64,000 nt of DNA from Oryzibacter oryziterrae (GTDB taxonomy: Bacteria > Pseudomonadota > Alphaproteobacteria > Rhizobiales > Pleomorphomonadaceae): the NCBI RefSeq assembly GCF_021864535.1, contig NZ_JAKJIC010000013.1, forward strand, positions 1 through 64,000. The letters are read 5' to 3'. The notes beneath the pieces are model-generated. The model was not told the DNA's origin, made no database searches, and saw nothing but the letters and a program-made list of their open reading frames with translations. Shown one piece after another: positions 38,003 through 46,970 of this stretch; within the stretch, counting starts at the first letter, position 1; each line of letters begins with the position of its first letter. A program made the translations under genes and the position numbers.

Positions 38003-38563
38003 ATGTCCTGGACCGATGAGCGCGTCGAGAGGCTGAAGACGCTGTGGTCGGAAGGCTTGAGCGCAAGCCAGATCGCGGCGGAACTCGGGGCCGTGACCCG
38101 CAACGCTGTCATCGGCAAGGTGCACCGTCTCGGTCTGTCCGGTCGTGCCAAGCCGCAGGTTCAACCCTCGCGTCCGACCGCCGCTCCCGCCACCGGGCAG
38201 AGGGTGAAGGCCGCACCGGCCCGCGCCGCCGTGCAGTCGCAGCCCTCCGGCCGCGTGACGCAGGCAACCGCCCGTCCGGTCAGCATCGGCGCCACGGCGC
38301 TGAAGGCCGACTCCATGGCCGAAGAGGCGCTGCTTCCGGCGCGCGTCACCGAGATCGAGCCGCCGACTTTCGAGCGCGTGACCATCCTCAATCTCACCGA
38401 GTCCACCTGCAAGTGGCCGGTTGGCGATCCGGGCAAGCCCGATTTCTTCTTCTGCGGCCGCAAGTCGGACGTTGGCATTCCCTATTGCGCCTTCCATGCG
38501 CGCATCGCCTATCAGCCGTCGACCGAGCGTCGCCGCGAACGTGACCGTCGCGCTGCCGGCTGA
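38003..38563 (+). CDS. gcrA: Cell-cycle regulator GcrA
   Basis: 186 residues. The N-terminus MSWTDERVERLKTLWSEGLS followed by ASQIAAELGAVTRNAVIGKVHRLGLSGR is the characteristic GcrA DNA-binding helix-turn-helix. A Pro/Ala-rich linker follows, and the C-terminal sigma-factor-binding part contains TILNLTESTCKWPVGDPGKPDFFFCGRK and IPYCAFHARIAYQP with three conserved cysteines. GcrA binds CcrM-methylated GANTC promoters with sigma-70 and controls S-phase genes in alphaproteobacteria. GANTC sites in its own leader fit autoregulation. Confidence 0.96.
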   Translation: MSWTDERVERLKTLWSEGLSASQIAAELGAVTRNAVIGKVHRLGLSGRAKPQVQPSRPTAAPATGQRVKAAPARAAVQSQPSGRVTQATARPVSIGATALKADSMAEEALLPARVTEIEPPTFERVTILNLTESTCKWPVGDPGKPDFFFCGRKSDVGIPYCAFHARIAYQPSTERRRERDRRAAG

Positions 38564-38590
38564 GAACGGCGATCCCATAAAGTCCTTTCG

Positions 38591-38612
38591 ACGGCGGCCC
38601 TCGGGCCGCCGT
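38591..38612 (+). terminator. Terminator after gcrA
   Basis: ACGGCGGCCC/GGGCCGCCGT is a perfect 10-bp stem with a 2-base TC centre, followed by TGTCGTTTTG. It lies 27 bases after the gcrA stop. Confidence 0.75.
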
Positions 38613-38775
38613 TGTCGTTTTGAAAGGCGCGCATGCACTCAGCGCAGATCCGGGTTGCCGCGGTCTGCGTATTCATTCGCATGCCAATCGAAAACTGCGA
38701 TGGCATAGTCAGGTCACAACGAAAACATAAGGACCGGCCCACGCGGCCCGGTTCGTTTCTGGAACGGACGACGCC

Positions 38776-39207
38776 ATGACGCTGGCAACCGAGATCAGTC
38801 TTCGGGGGCATCATCTCCTTTGCATCCTCACCTACAAGGGCGTCGGTTATTCGCCGGCCTTCGTGCAGCGCATGGACGAGGTGGTTGCCGCCATCGGCCG
38901 TGGCGCGCTGCTGCGGATCGTCACCGGACCGGATGATCTGTGCGAACCGCTCTGCCTTGAAGATGCCGAAGCCCACTGCGGCAATGCCTCCACCTTCGAG
39001 CGCGACGCCAAGGCGCTGGAAGCGGTCGGCGCCTGCCTCGACGGTCCGCTGAGCGTGGGCGACGTGCTGCAGCTCGACAGCCACCGCATCGCCGCGCTGC
39101 GCCGCGCCTTCACCGACGGCTCGCTGCGCGCGGCTTGCCGTGGCTGCGAATGGGACGCGCTCTGCACGGAAATCGCCGGCACCGCCTTCGATCAGGCCAG
39201 GCTCTAG
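38776..39207 (+). CDS. DUF1284 domain protein
   Basis: 143 residues. SLRGHHLLCILTYKGVGYSPAFVQRMDEVV is the DUF1284 signature; conserved cysteines are in DDLCEPLC, HCGNA and ACRGCEWDALC. The Cys spacing suggests an iron-sulfur or metal site, but no function is established. It precedes cbiD by 56 bases on the same strand, and this DUF often occurs near cobalamin genes in my recollection, so a cobalamin-related role is a weak inference. Confidence 0.8.
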   Translation: MTLATEISLRGHHLLCILTYKGVGYSPAFVQRMDEVVAAIGRGALLRIVTGPDDLCEPLCLEDAEAHCGNASTFERDAKALEAVGACLDGPLSVGDVLQLDSHRIAALRRAFTDGSLRAACRGCEWDALCTEIAGTAFDQARL

Positions 39208-39263
39208 AGTTTGAAATCGGCAGGGTCATTGACTGACGCGTTGCAAATGCGCTCTTTGGGGCC

Positions 39264-40385
39264 ATGAGCGAGCCGTTGACAGATACCACCGAAGGCGAGG
39301 GCGCGCCGGCGCTGCGGCGCGGCTGGACCACGGGGACCTGCGCGACCGCTGCCACGCGCGCGGCCTATGAAGCCTGGATCACCGGCGCCTTCCCCGACCC
39401 CGTCACCGTGACCTTGCCGGGCGGTGAAAGGCCGGCCTTCGCGCTCGCCGTCACCGAAACAGGCGACGGCTGGGCGCGCGCCGGCGTGGTCAAGGACGCC
39501 GGCGACGATCCCGATGTCACCCATGGTGCGCTGGTCCTCGCCCGCGTCTCGGTCGGCGAACCCGGCCGTGGCCTGAGCTTTCGCGCCGGACCCGGTGTCG
39601 GCACCGTGACCCGCCCCGGCCTGCCGCTTGCCGTCGGCGAACCGGCCATCAATCCGGTCCCCCGGCAGATGATCGCCACGGCGCTTGCCGAGGCCCGCGC
39701 TGTGATCGGCGGTCCCGAGGACGTGGTGGTGGAGATCTCCATCGCCGATGGCGAACGCCTGGCACAACGCACGCTCAACGGCCGCCTCGGCATCGTCGGC
39801 GGACTGTCGGTGCTGGGAACCACCGGCATCGTCGTGCCCTATTCCTGCGCCGCCTGGATCCACGCCATCCACCGCGGCATCGACGTCGCCCGCGCCATGG
39901 GCTTCGAACAGGTGGCGGGCGCGACGGGCAACACCTCGGAACAGGCCGTGCAGGTGCTGCATGGGCTTGATGAGGTGCAACTCATCGACATGGGCGATTT
40001 CATTGGCGGCATGCTGAAATATATCCGCCTCAACCCCGTCCCGCGCGTCACCGTCGCCTGCGGCTTTGCCAAGGGCGTCAAGCTCGCCCAGGGCATGCTG
40101 GACGTCCACTCCAAGCGCGGCGCCGTCGACCACGCCTTCCTGGCCGGCTTGGCGGCGGCGCTTGGTGCCGACGCCGGTACATGCGGCGCCATCGGGGCCG
40201 CCAATACGGCGCTCGAGGTGCTGGACATCTGTCGTGACGCCGGCGTTGCCATTGCCGCCGCCGTCGCCGAGCGCGGCTGGCAGACCGCCGCCGCCACGCT
40301 CAGGGGCGCACCGGTCCAGCTCGAAGTCGCCCTGTTCGATCGAAGCGGCGGGATCCTCGCCACCACGGGCTTTCGCTCGGCGTGA
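39264..40385 (+). CDS. cbiD: Cobalt-precorrin-5B C1-methyltransferase CbiD
   Basis: 373 residues. RRGWTTGTCATAATRAAYEAW near the N-terminus is the CbiD signature, followed by VTRPGLPLAVGEPAINPVPRQMI, LGIVGGLSVLGTTGIVVPYSCAAW and LIDMGDFIGGMLKYIRLNPVPRVTVACGFAKGVKLAQG. It methylates C1 and helps expel the C20 unit in the pathway usually called anaerobic. Here it stands with oxygen-dependent enzymes (CobG etc.) and no cobF is seen, as in hybrid clusters such as that of Pseudomonas aeruginosa. It converges on the cobE-cobM gene (stop to stop, no gap). Confidence 0.95.
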   Translation: MSEPLTDTTEGEGAPALRRGWTTGTCATAATRAAYEAWITGAFPDPVTVTLPGGERPAFALAVTETGDGWARAGVVKDAGDDPDVTHGALVLARVSVGEPGRGLSFRAGPGVGTVTRPGLPLAVGEPAINPVPRQMIATALAEARAVIGGPEDVVVEISIADGERLAQRTLNGRLGIVGGLSVLGTTGIVVPYSCAAWIHAIHRGIDVARAMGFEQVAGATGNTSEQAVQVLHGLDEVQLIDMGDFIGGMLKYIRLNPVPRVTVACGFAKGVKLAQGMLDVHSKRGAVDHAFLAGLAAALGADAGTCGAIGAANTALEVLDICRDAGVAIAAAVAERGWQTAAATLRGAPVQLEVALFDRSGGILATTGFRSA

Positions 40386-41546
40386 TCAATCGTCGCCGGC
40401 GCGGCGGTCGCGACCGCGGAAGCGCCGCTGGTAATCGACGGAATAAAGCGCGCTGGCGCGGAAGTCCTCAGCTGCCAGCACCGGCCCCACCAGGATCAGC
40501 GCCGTGCGCTCGGGCCGGTCGGCGGCAACCGCCGCCTCGATGCCGGCAAGCGTGCCGGTGATCACCCGCTCGTCCGGCCAGCTGGCGCGATAGACCACGG
40601 CTACCGGGCAATCGACGCCATAGAAGGGCGTGAGCTCGGCCACCACCTTGTCGAGCACGTGGATGGAAAGATGCACGGCGAGCGTCGCGCCGGTGGCGGC
40701 GAAGGCAGCGAGCGTCTCGCGCTCGGGCATTGAGGAAGCGCGTCCCGAGGTGCGCGTCAGCACCACCGACTGGCCGATTTCCGGCAGCGTCAGCTCGCGC
40801 TTGAGCAGCGCGGCGGCCGCCGCAAAGGACGGCACGCCCGGCGTCACCGTATAGGGAATACCGAGCCGGTCGAGCACGCGGGTCTGTTCGCCGAGCGCGC
40901 TCCAGACGGACAGATCGCCCGAGTGAAGCCGCGCCACGTCTTCGCCTGCGGCGAAGGCCCGGACGAATTCCGCTTCGATCTCCTCAAGCGACAGCGGCGC
41001 CGTGTCGACGATGCGGGCGCCCGGAGGGCAATGGCTGAGCAGCGCCTCCGGCACCAGCGAGCCGGCATAGAGGCAGACCGGAGAGCGGGCGATCAGGTCG
41101 CGACCACGCAGGGTGATGAGATCGGCGGCGCCAGGGCCGGCGCCGATGAAATGAACGGTCATGGAGATCTCCCGGGCGGCGGCCAGCGTGACGGCGCCAT
41201 TGTCGATACGGGGCAGGATGAGGCGGCTGCGGGGGCCAAGCGCCGCCAGCGCGGCGGCCTCGGCAACCGATGGCAGGCCCAGATGGCGCAATGCGGCGTC
41301 CGACGGCGTCTCGACGCGCGTGGTCTCGGCGGCCAGCGCGGCACGGGGCAGGGCGATCAGCGGCACGCCGAGCTGCGCCGCAGCGGCCTTGAGACCGGTC
41401 TCGCCTGCCTTGTCGGCGAGTGTCGCCAGAGCGTCCGGGGGACCGACAGTGGCAACCGCCCTGGCGATCAAGGCCAGCACGTCGTCCGCCGCAGCCCCGG
41501 CCCGGCAGCCGAGGCCGAAGACAAGTTTGCCCCTCCCGCCGCTCAT
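40386..41546 (-). CDS. cobM: CobE (CbiG C-terminal domain)-CobM fusion, precorrin-4 C11-methyltransferase
   Basis: 386 residues from the ATG at 41546, overlapping the cobL stop by 4 bases. Residues 1-128 are CobE/CbiG_C-like ([20 protein letters not shown] near the start, then [20 protein letters not shown]). From about 129 [24 protein letters not shown] begins CobM, with [43 protein letters not shown] and [17 protein letters not shown]. There is no stop between them. The internal ATG at 41162 has GGGAG eight bases upstream, so a free CobM may also be made. CobM methylates C11 of precorrin-4; CobE's role is unclear. Confidence 0.9.
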   Translation of the reverse strand: MSGGRGKLVFGLGCRAGAAADDVLALIARAVATVGPPDALATLADKAGETGLKAAAAQLGVPLIALPRAALAAETTRVETPSDAALRHLGLPSVAEAAALAALGPRSRLILPRIDNGAVTLAAAREISMTVHFIGAGPGAADLITLRGRDLIARSPVCLYAGSLVPEALLSHCPPGARIVDTAPLSLEEIEAEFVRAFAAGEDVARLHSGDLSVWSALGEQTRVLDRLGIPYTVTPGVPSFAAAAALLKRELTLPEIGQSVVLTRTSGRASSMPERETLAAFAATGATLAVHLSIHVLDKVVAELTPFYGVDCPVAVVYRASWPDERVITGTLAGIEAAVAADRPERTALILVGPVLAAEDFRASALYSVDYQRRFRGRDRRAGDD

Positions 41547-42757
41547 GGCTTTTCCCAGATCCACTGGACGATGGGCAGCGCCGGCTTCAGCGCGTGAAAG
41601 CCGCCGATCTTCTCAAGCCGGGACACCGAGAGCTGCCGGACTTCGCCGCCCATCAGGCCCTGCGCCGCCAGCACGTCGCCCTGCGTCTCCAGCGTCACCG
41701 CATTGACGACCAGACGGCCGCCGGCCTTCAGCCGGTGAATGCAGCTCTCCAGCACATCCGGATCGCCGGCCCCGCCGCCGATGAAGATGGCGTCGGGCGG
41801 TGGCAGACTGTCAAAGCCTGAGGGCGCGCGGGCTTCGAGGATGCGCAGGTCCGGCACGCCGAACCAGGCGGCATTGCGGGCGATGCGCGCGGCGCGGGCG
41901 GCATTCTCCTCGATCGCCACCGCGTGGCAGGTGGGATCGGCCAGCATCCATTCGATGGCCACCGACCCTGAACCGGCGCCGACGTCCCAGAGAAAGTCGC
42001 CCCGCCGCGGCGCCAGCGCCGACAGGGTGAGCACCCTCACCTCGCGCTTGCTGATCTGGCCGTCATGCTCGAACCAGTCGTCGGGCAGCCCGCCCGTCAG
42101 AGGCAGGATGCGCGCTTCCACGTCGGCGACCACCTCGACGGCGATGGTGTTGAGCGGGTCGACTTCCCCGAATGCAAAGTCCTGCGCCAGCGTCGCGCGG
42201 ACGCGTTCGCGCGGCCCGCCCATGGCTTCGAGGACGGTGAGCACGGAGCGGCCGAAGCCGCGGGCCGTCAACAGCGCCGCCAGCTTCTGCGGCGTCGAGC
42301 CGTCCCAGGACAGGGCGATCAGACAGGCCCCCGGCTGGCAATGCGGCAGGATGCGCTCGAGCGCCCGGCCGTGCAGCGTTACGCGCACGCAATCCTGGCC
42401 CGCCCAGCCGAGGCGGGCGGCGGCGAGCGCATAGGCCGAGGGGGCGGGATAGGCAAGGATCTCGCAAGGGTCGATGAAGCCGGCAATCAGCGAGCCGACG
42501 CCATGGAAGAAGGGATCGCCGCTTGCCAGAACGACCGTCGGCCGACCGCGCCGCGCCTCGATTTCGGGGAAGGCGTCGGTCAGCGGCGACGGCCAGGGAC
42601 GCCGCTTGTCGACCGGCGCGCGCACCAGATCGAGGTGACGGCGGCCGCCGAACAGGATTTCAGCTTGCGCGACGGCGCGGCTTGCCGCAGGACTGAGGCC
42701 GTCGAGGCCGTCCTCGCCGATGCCGACCAGGGTAAGCCAGGGATGGGGCGCGGTCAC
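41543..42757 (-). CDS. cobL: Precorrin-6Y C5,15-methyltransferase (decarboxylating) CobL
   Basis: 404 residues from a GTG at 42757 with GCAGGAGA upstream. The N-terminal CbiE domain ([60 protein letters not shown]) is fused to a C-terminal CbiT domain ([55 protein letters not shown]). The fused form methylates C5 and C15 and decarboxylates. Its start is only 26 bases from the divergent cobK start. Confidence 0.95.
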   Translation of the reverse strand: MTAPHPWLTLVGIGEDGLDGLSPAASRAVAQAEILFGGRRHLDLVRAPVDKRRPWPSPLTDAFPEIEARRGRPTVVLASGDPFFHGVGSLIAGFIDPCEILAYPAPSAYALAAARLGWAGQDCVRVTLHGRALERILPHCQPGACLIALSWDGSTPQKLAALLTARGFGRSVLTVLEAMGGPRERVRATLAQDFAFGEVDPLNTIAVEVVADVEARILPLTGGLPDDWFEHDGQISKREVRVLTLSALAPRRGDFLWDVGAGSGSVAIEWMLADPTCHAVAIEENAARAARIARNAAWFGVPDLRILEARAPSGFDSLPPPDAIFIGGGAGDPDVLESCIHRLKAGGRLVVNAVTLETQGDVLAAQGLMGGEVRQLSVSRLEKIGGFHALKPALPIVQWIWEKP

Positions 42758-42783
42758 GATCGGTCTCCTGCAAGGTTGAGACG

Positions 42784-43545
42784 ATGCGCATACTTGTACT
42801 CGGCGGCACCACCGAAGCCACCCGTCTCGCCGGACGGCTGGCGGTGCGGGGCGACATCTGGGCCTGCCTGTCGCTGGCCGGCCGGACCCGCGAACCCGCG
42901 CCACAGGCGCTGCGCACGCGGATCGGCGGCTTCGGCGGGGTGCCCGGCCTCATCGACTATCTCAATGACGAAGCCATCGACCTTCTGGTCGACGCTACCC
43001 ATCCCTTCGCCGCCCAGATCTCCCGCAATGCCCTCCAGGCGGGCCGTGCGGTCGGCATTCCGGTGCTGCGCTACACCCGCGCGCCCTGGACCGCCGTTGC
43101 CGGCGACCGCTGGACGACGGTCGGATCGCTCGAACAGGCCGCGCTCGCCATCGGCGAGGCGCCGCGCCGCGTGCTGCTGACGGTGGGCCGGCTCGGGCTC
43201 TCCGCCTTCGACGCGGCGCCGCAGCATCATTATCTCATCCGCACCATCGATCCGCCAGAGGGCGTGACGCTGCCCGACCACAAGCTGATCCTCGAACGCG
43301 GCCCCTTCGAGACCGACGGCGAGATCCGCCTGATGCAGCGCGAGGCCGTCGACGTTGTCGTCACCAAGAATTCGGGCGGCTTGGCCACCTATGGCAAGAT
43401 CGCGGCTGCGCGCTCGCTCGGCCTGCCGGTGATCCTGGTGGAGCCGCCGCAGGACGGCAATCTGCCGGTGTTCCACGATCTCGACCTGCTGATGGGCGCC
43501 GTCGACGCTCATGACGCGGTGCTCGTCGCCGAACGCGGCGTATAG
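42784..43545 (+). CDS. cobK: Precorrin-6A reductase CobK
   Basis: 253 residues. MRILVLGGTTEATRLAGRLA starts the Rossmann-like fold, followed by RIGGFGGVPGLIDYL, DLLVDATHPFAAQISRNALQA and ILERGPFETDGEIRLMQREAVDVVVTKNSGG. It reduces precorrin-6A with NADPH. It is the only plus-strand gene within the minus-strand cob series: divergent from cobL by 26 bases and overlapping the convergent cobJ 3' end by 37 bases. Confidence 0.95.
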   Translation: MRILVLGGTTEATRLAGRLAVRGDIWACLSLAGRTREPAPQALRTRIGGFGGVPGLIDYLNDEAIDLLVDATHPFAAQISRNALQAGRAVGIPVLRYTRAPWTAVAGDRWTTVGSLEQAALAIGEAPRRVLLTVGRLGLSAFDAAPQHHYLIRTIDPPEGVTLPDHKLILERGPFETDGEIRLMQREAVDVVVTKNSGGLATYGKIAAARSLGLPVILVEPPQDGNLPVFHDLDLLMGAVDAHDAVLVAERGV

Positions 43546-44321
43546 AGCCAGGGCCGCGTAGCCCCGGGCCGCTCTACCAGCCGCGTTTCGGACGAGCCGA
43601 TCAGCACCAGCGTCGCCATGTCGACAACACCGGGATCGGCTGCGCCGAGCGTCGTCAGCACGATGGCCTCATCCGGTCGCCCGACGGCACGGGCAAAGGC
43701 CACCGGCGTCTCCGCGGACTTGAGCGATCGCAGGAGATCGAAGGCCTCGAAGATGCGCGTCGGGCGCGCCTTGGAGGCGGGATTGTAGAGGGCGATGACG
43801 AAGTCACCCTGAGCGGCGGCGGTCAATCGGCGAGCCACCAGATCCCAGGGCTTGAGATTGTCCGACAGCGAGATGGCGCAGAAATCATGGCCGAGCGGCG
43901 CTCCCAGCCGGGCGGCCGCCGCTTGCATGGCGGAGACGCCGGGCATGACGGTGACGTCGAGATCGCGCGCGGCCGGGTCGGCGTCGAGCGCCTCCATCAG
44001 CGCCGCCGCCATGGCGAAGACGCCGGGATCGCCGCCCGAGACCACAGCCACCGTCCGGCCTTGCCGGCACAGATCGATGGCAAGCCGGGCCCGGTCGAGC
44101 TCCACGCGGTTGTCGGAGGCGTGCCGTACCTGTCCCTCGAGCACCGGACAGCGGTTGACATAGGGAATGTAGCCGACGAGATCCGTGGCACGGGCGAGCG
44201 CCTCGGACACTTCCGGCGTCACCCAGCAGTCCGGTCCGGGGCCGAGCCCGACGACGAGGATCGCCCCGCTCCTGCCTGCCTCGATTGCTTTGCCCTTGCC
44301 TTCTTCGATCGCTCCGCTCAT
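43509..44321 (-). CDS. cobJ: Precorrin-3B C17-methyltransferase CobJ
   Basis: 270 residues from the ATG at 44321. GAILVVGLGPGPDCWVTPEVSEALARA, VVGYIPYVNRC-type segment (LVGYIPYVNRCPV), RTVAVVSGGDPGVFAMAAALME, VTVMPGVSAMQAAAARLGAPLGHDFCAISLSDNLKPW and FVIALYNPASKAR are standard CobJ motifs. It catalyses C17 methylation with ring contraction. The start overlaps the cobI stop by 4 bases, and the 3' end overlaps cobK by 37. Confidence 0.95.
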   Translation of the reverse strand: MSGAIEEGKGKAIEAGRSGAILVVGLGPGPDCWVTPEVSEALARATDLVGYIPYVNRCPVLEGQVRHASDNRVELDRARLAIDLCRQGRTVAVVSGGDPGVFAMAAALMEALDADPAARDLDVTVMPGVSAMQAAAARLGAPLGHDFCAISLSDNLKPWDLVARRLTAAAQGDFVIALYNPASKARPTRIFEAFDLLRSLKSAETPVAFARAVGRPDEAIVLTTLGAADPGVVDMATLVLIGSSETRLVERPGATRPWLYTPRSATSTAS

Positions 44322-45061
44322 GGCCGCCGTCCTTCGCCGGGAATGAGGATCAGCGAGAAATAGGGCGCGGTCTCGTCCGTCTTGTCGGCGAGCCGCTCGA
44401 CGCTCTCGCCGGCCATGGTGCCGCGCTCCACATAAAGCGCGCGGGCGAGAAGGCCGGCGCGGGCGATGGCCCTGCGCACCTTGGGATAATTGCTGCCGAG
44501 CTTCATGATCACCGCCGCGTCGGTGGCCGCCAGCCGCTCGGTGAGGGCGGCCTCGTCCAGCGTGCCGGGCAGCACGGTCAGGATGTCGTCGCCCCAGGTC
44601 ATCGGCTGTTGCGCCGCCGCCCAGCAGCCGGCCATGCCGGTCACGCCCGGCGTCACCTCCACCGGGAAGCGGTCCTTCAGGCGGATGAACAGGTGCATGA
44701 ACGAGCCGTAGAACATCGGATCGCCCTCGGCCACCAGCACCACGTCGCGCCCCGCCTCCAGATGGACCGCCAGTTCGGCCGCGGCCTCCGCATAGAAGCC
44801 GCCGACCTCGCGCACATAGAGCGGATCGGCAAAGCTCATCTCGGTGGTGAGCGGATAGTAGAGCGGTACTTCGAGCGTGCCCGGCCGCACCTGCGGATCG
44901 ATGATGGCGCGCGCGTTGCCGCGCCGGCCCTTCTTGGCGAAATAGGCGAGCACCGGCGCCGTCGCGATCAGCCGCGCCGCCTTGACCGTCATCAATTCGG
45001 GATCGCCGGGGCCGACGCCGACCCCATGCAGCGTGCCCGTCTTGGGGGAAAGGTTCGTCAT
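44318..45061 (-). CDS. cobI: Precorrin-2 C20-methyltransferase CobI
   Basis: 247 residues from the ATG at 45061. HGVGVGPGDPELMTVKAARLI, then VVLVAEGDPMFYGSFMHLFIRL, VEVTPGVTGMAGCWAAAQQPM and DAAVIMKLGSNYPKVRRAI match CobI/CbiL. It methylates C20 of precorrin-2 with SAM. It overlaps both neighbours (cobH, cobJ) by 4 bases. Confidence 0.95.
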   Translation of the reverse strand: MTNLSPKTGTLHGVGVGPGDPELMTVKAARLIATAPVLAYFAKKGRRGNARAIIDPQVRPGTLEVPLYYPLTTEMSFADPLYVREVGGFYAEAAAELAVHLEAGRDVVLVAEGDPMFYGSFMHLFIRLKDRFPVEVTPGVTGMAGCWAAAQQPMTWGDDILTVLPGTLDEAALTERLAATDAAVIMKLGSNYPKVRRAIARAGLLARALYVERGTMAGESVERLADKTDETAPYFSLILIPGEGRRP

Positions 45062-45696
45062 TCCGCTTCGCTCGCCAAAGCATTGACGGTGGCGGCGGCC
45101 ATGGCACTGCCGCCCTTGCGGCCGCGCACCACCAGCCAGGGCACGCGATTGTCGGCGATCAGCGCTTCCTTGGATTCGGCGGCACCGACGAAGCCGACGG
45201 GCATGCCGATCACGGCGGCCGGCGGTGGCACGCCCTCGTCGAGCAGCTCGAACAGGCGGAACAGTGCCGTCGGTGCGTTGCCGATGGCGACGACCGAGCC
45301 GCCGATCCGCTCGCGCCAGAGCTCCATGGCCGCGGCGGTGCGGGTGTTGCCGATCGCCTTGGCGAGGTCGGGAACGCGCGGGTCGTCGAGCGTACAGATC
45401 ACCTCGTTGCCGGCGGGAAGGCGGGCGCGGGTGACGCCGTTGGCCACCATCTTGGCGTCGCACAGGATAGGCGCGCCGGCGGCAAGCGCCGCCTTGGCAG
45501 CCCTGACCGCGCCGGGGGCGAAATGGATGTCGGCCGCCGCCTCCACCATGCCGCAGGCGTGGATGATCCGCACCGCCACCTTCTCTTCCTCGGGCGCAAA
45601 GCGGACAAGATCGGCCTCGGACCGGATGATGGCAAAGGACCGGCGATAGATGTCCGCTCCGTCGCGGATATAGGAAGTCCGGTCCGTCTCACTCAT
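45058..45696 (-). CDS. cobH: Precorrin-8X methylmutase CobH
   Basis: 212 residues. YIRDGADIYRRSFAIIRSEADL, VRIIHACGMVEAAADIHFAPGA (catalytic His) , GAPILCDAKMVANGVTR and PAAVIGMPVGFVGAAESKEAL are the family hallmarks. It moves the methyl from C11 to C12 to give hydrogenobyrinate. It overlaps cobG and cobI by 4 bases each. Confidence 0.96.
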   Translation of the reverse strand: MSETDRTSYIRDGADIYRRSFAIIRSEADLVRFAPEEEKVAVRIIHACGMVEAAADIHFAPGAVRAAKAALAAGAPILCDAKMVANGVTRARLPAGNEVICTLDDPRVPDLAKAIGNTRTAAAMELWRERIGGSVVAIGNAPTALFRLFELLDEGVPPPAAVIGMPVGFVGAAESKEALIADNRVPWLVVRGRKGGSAMAAATVNALASEAE

Positions 45697-46970
45697 CGAT
45701 CAAGCGTCTCCAGGGCCGTGATGTCGTCAAATGTTGTCTCCGAGGACAGCATGTCCTCCACCTCGGCCAATGTCAGGTCATGCCTTAAGACTTTGCCGTC
45801 TGGCCGTCCATCGACAATTAGGTCAAAGCGTCCGCGTCGCCCGACCAGCGTCACCGGATGCTCGGCCATGGACGCGCAGCCCTTGCCGCAGCCCGATAGA
45901 TGCAGCCAGTTTTCCGCCTGAACCGGCGGGCTGAGCCGGGCGAGGCGTTCGGCGGCAAGGCGGGTATCCACCTCGGCCGACGAGCAGGAGGGCAGGCCCG
46001 GGCAGGCGGTGATGCCGAGGCGCGGGTCGGCGGGCTCGACGATCAGTCCGCCCTGGCGCAACCGCTCGAGATCTTCGGCCGATGCGCCGGGCAGCAGGAC
46101 CAGCCGCCAGGGCGTCAGCCTGAGATCGAGCATGGCCACGTCGGCGAGGAGTTCCATCTGGTCGGCGGTGAGGCGCCCGAAGGGAGCGGCAACGCCGACG
46201 AAAGCCGGAAAGGCGCCGATCAGCTCGCTGGCATGGGTGCGCCGCGGTGGCAGTTCGTCGGCGGGAAACAGCTGGTCGAAGCCAGCTTCGGTGAGAATGC
46301 GTTCAGCCCCGATGGCCGCCACCAGCGTGCGCATGCGCCGGGCCGGCGGGGTGATGCTGGCCGCAAGCCGGAGGAAGGTGCGCGCAACGGCAACCGCTGC
46401 CGGCACGGCATCCTGGAGATCGACAATGGCCGCCTGGTCGGCCTCGCCTGATAGCGCGATGATCACCCGCCCCTGCCAGCCGATCAGGCGCACGTCGACG
46501 GAGACGTCCTGCAGGCCGATCCGTCCGCCGTCATCGACCGAGAAGCCGAACTTGCCCGGCAGGGCCCTGAGCTCGGGATCGGCCACCAGTGCCGCTTCCA
46601 GGGCGCCGTCGATCAGCGTGCCGTCGATCTCCGCTTGCGGATCCAGCCCGGAGAGCGGAGAGGCCACCACATTGCGGATCGCCTCCACGGACGGGTCGGT
46701 GTCGAGCAGCCAGAGGGCGCGCAATTCGAAATGCAATTCGCTGAGCTGGTGTTCCTGCACGCCGCGCAGCTGCAGATTGGCGCGCTGGCTCAAGTCGATG
46801 ATCCCATTGCCGAAACGCCGGGACAACGAGGCGATTGCCTGGCCCTGGAGGGGGCTGAGCCGCCCGCCGGTCGCCCGAATGCGAACCAGCAATCCATCGC
46901 CGGTCGGCATGGGTGCGAGCGCTCCGGGGCACCAGCCCTTGACGTGGAACGGAACATGCGCGTCGTTCAT
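45693..46970 (-). CDS. cobG: Precorrin-3B synthase CobG
   Basis: 425 residues, nitrite/sulfite-reductase-like. GDGLLVRIRATGGRLSPLQG and GNGIIDLSQRANLQLRGV open the first ferredoxin-like half. The 4Fe-4S/siroheme-type cysteines are in ITACPGLPSCSSAEVDTR and LHLSGCGKGCA near the C-terminus. CobG is the O2-dependent monooxygenase that prepares ring contraction, which marks the aerobic route. It overlaps cobN and cobH by 4 bases. Confidence 0.94.
   Translation of the reverse strand: MNDAHVPFHVKGWCPGALAPMPTGDGLLVRIRATGGRLSPLQGQAIASLSRRFGNGIIDLSQRANLQLRGVQEHQLSELHFELRALWLLDTDPSVEAIRNVVASPLSGLDPQAEIDGTLIDGALEAALVADPELRALPGKFGFSVDDGGRIGLQDVSVDVRLIGWQGRVIIALSGEADQAAIVDLQDAVPAAVAVARTFLRLAASITPPARRMRTLVAAIGAERILTEAGFDQLFPADELPPRRTHASELIGAFPAFVGVAAPFGRLTADQMELLADVAMLDLRLTPWRLVLLPGASAEDLERLRQGGLIVEPADPRLGITACPGLPSCSSAEVDTRLAAERLARLSPPVQAENWLHLSGCGKGCASMAEHPVTLVGRRGRFDLIVDGRPDGKVLRHDLTLAEVEDMLSSETTFDDITALETLDR

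Noticed and set aside
38613-38775. Second cobalamin riboswitch before DUF1284-cbiD
   Set aside because: The leader has a GC-rich hairpin, but none of the B12-box or CCCGCAACTG core sequences.
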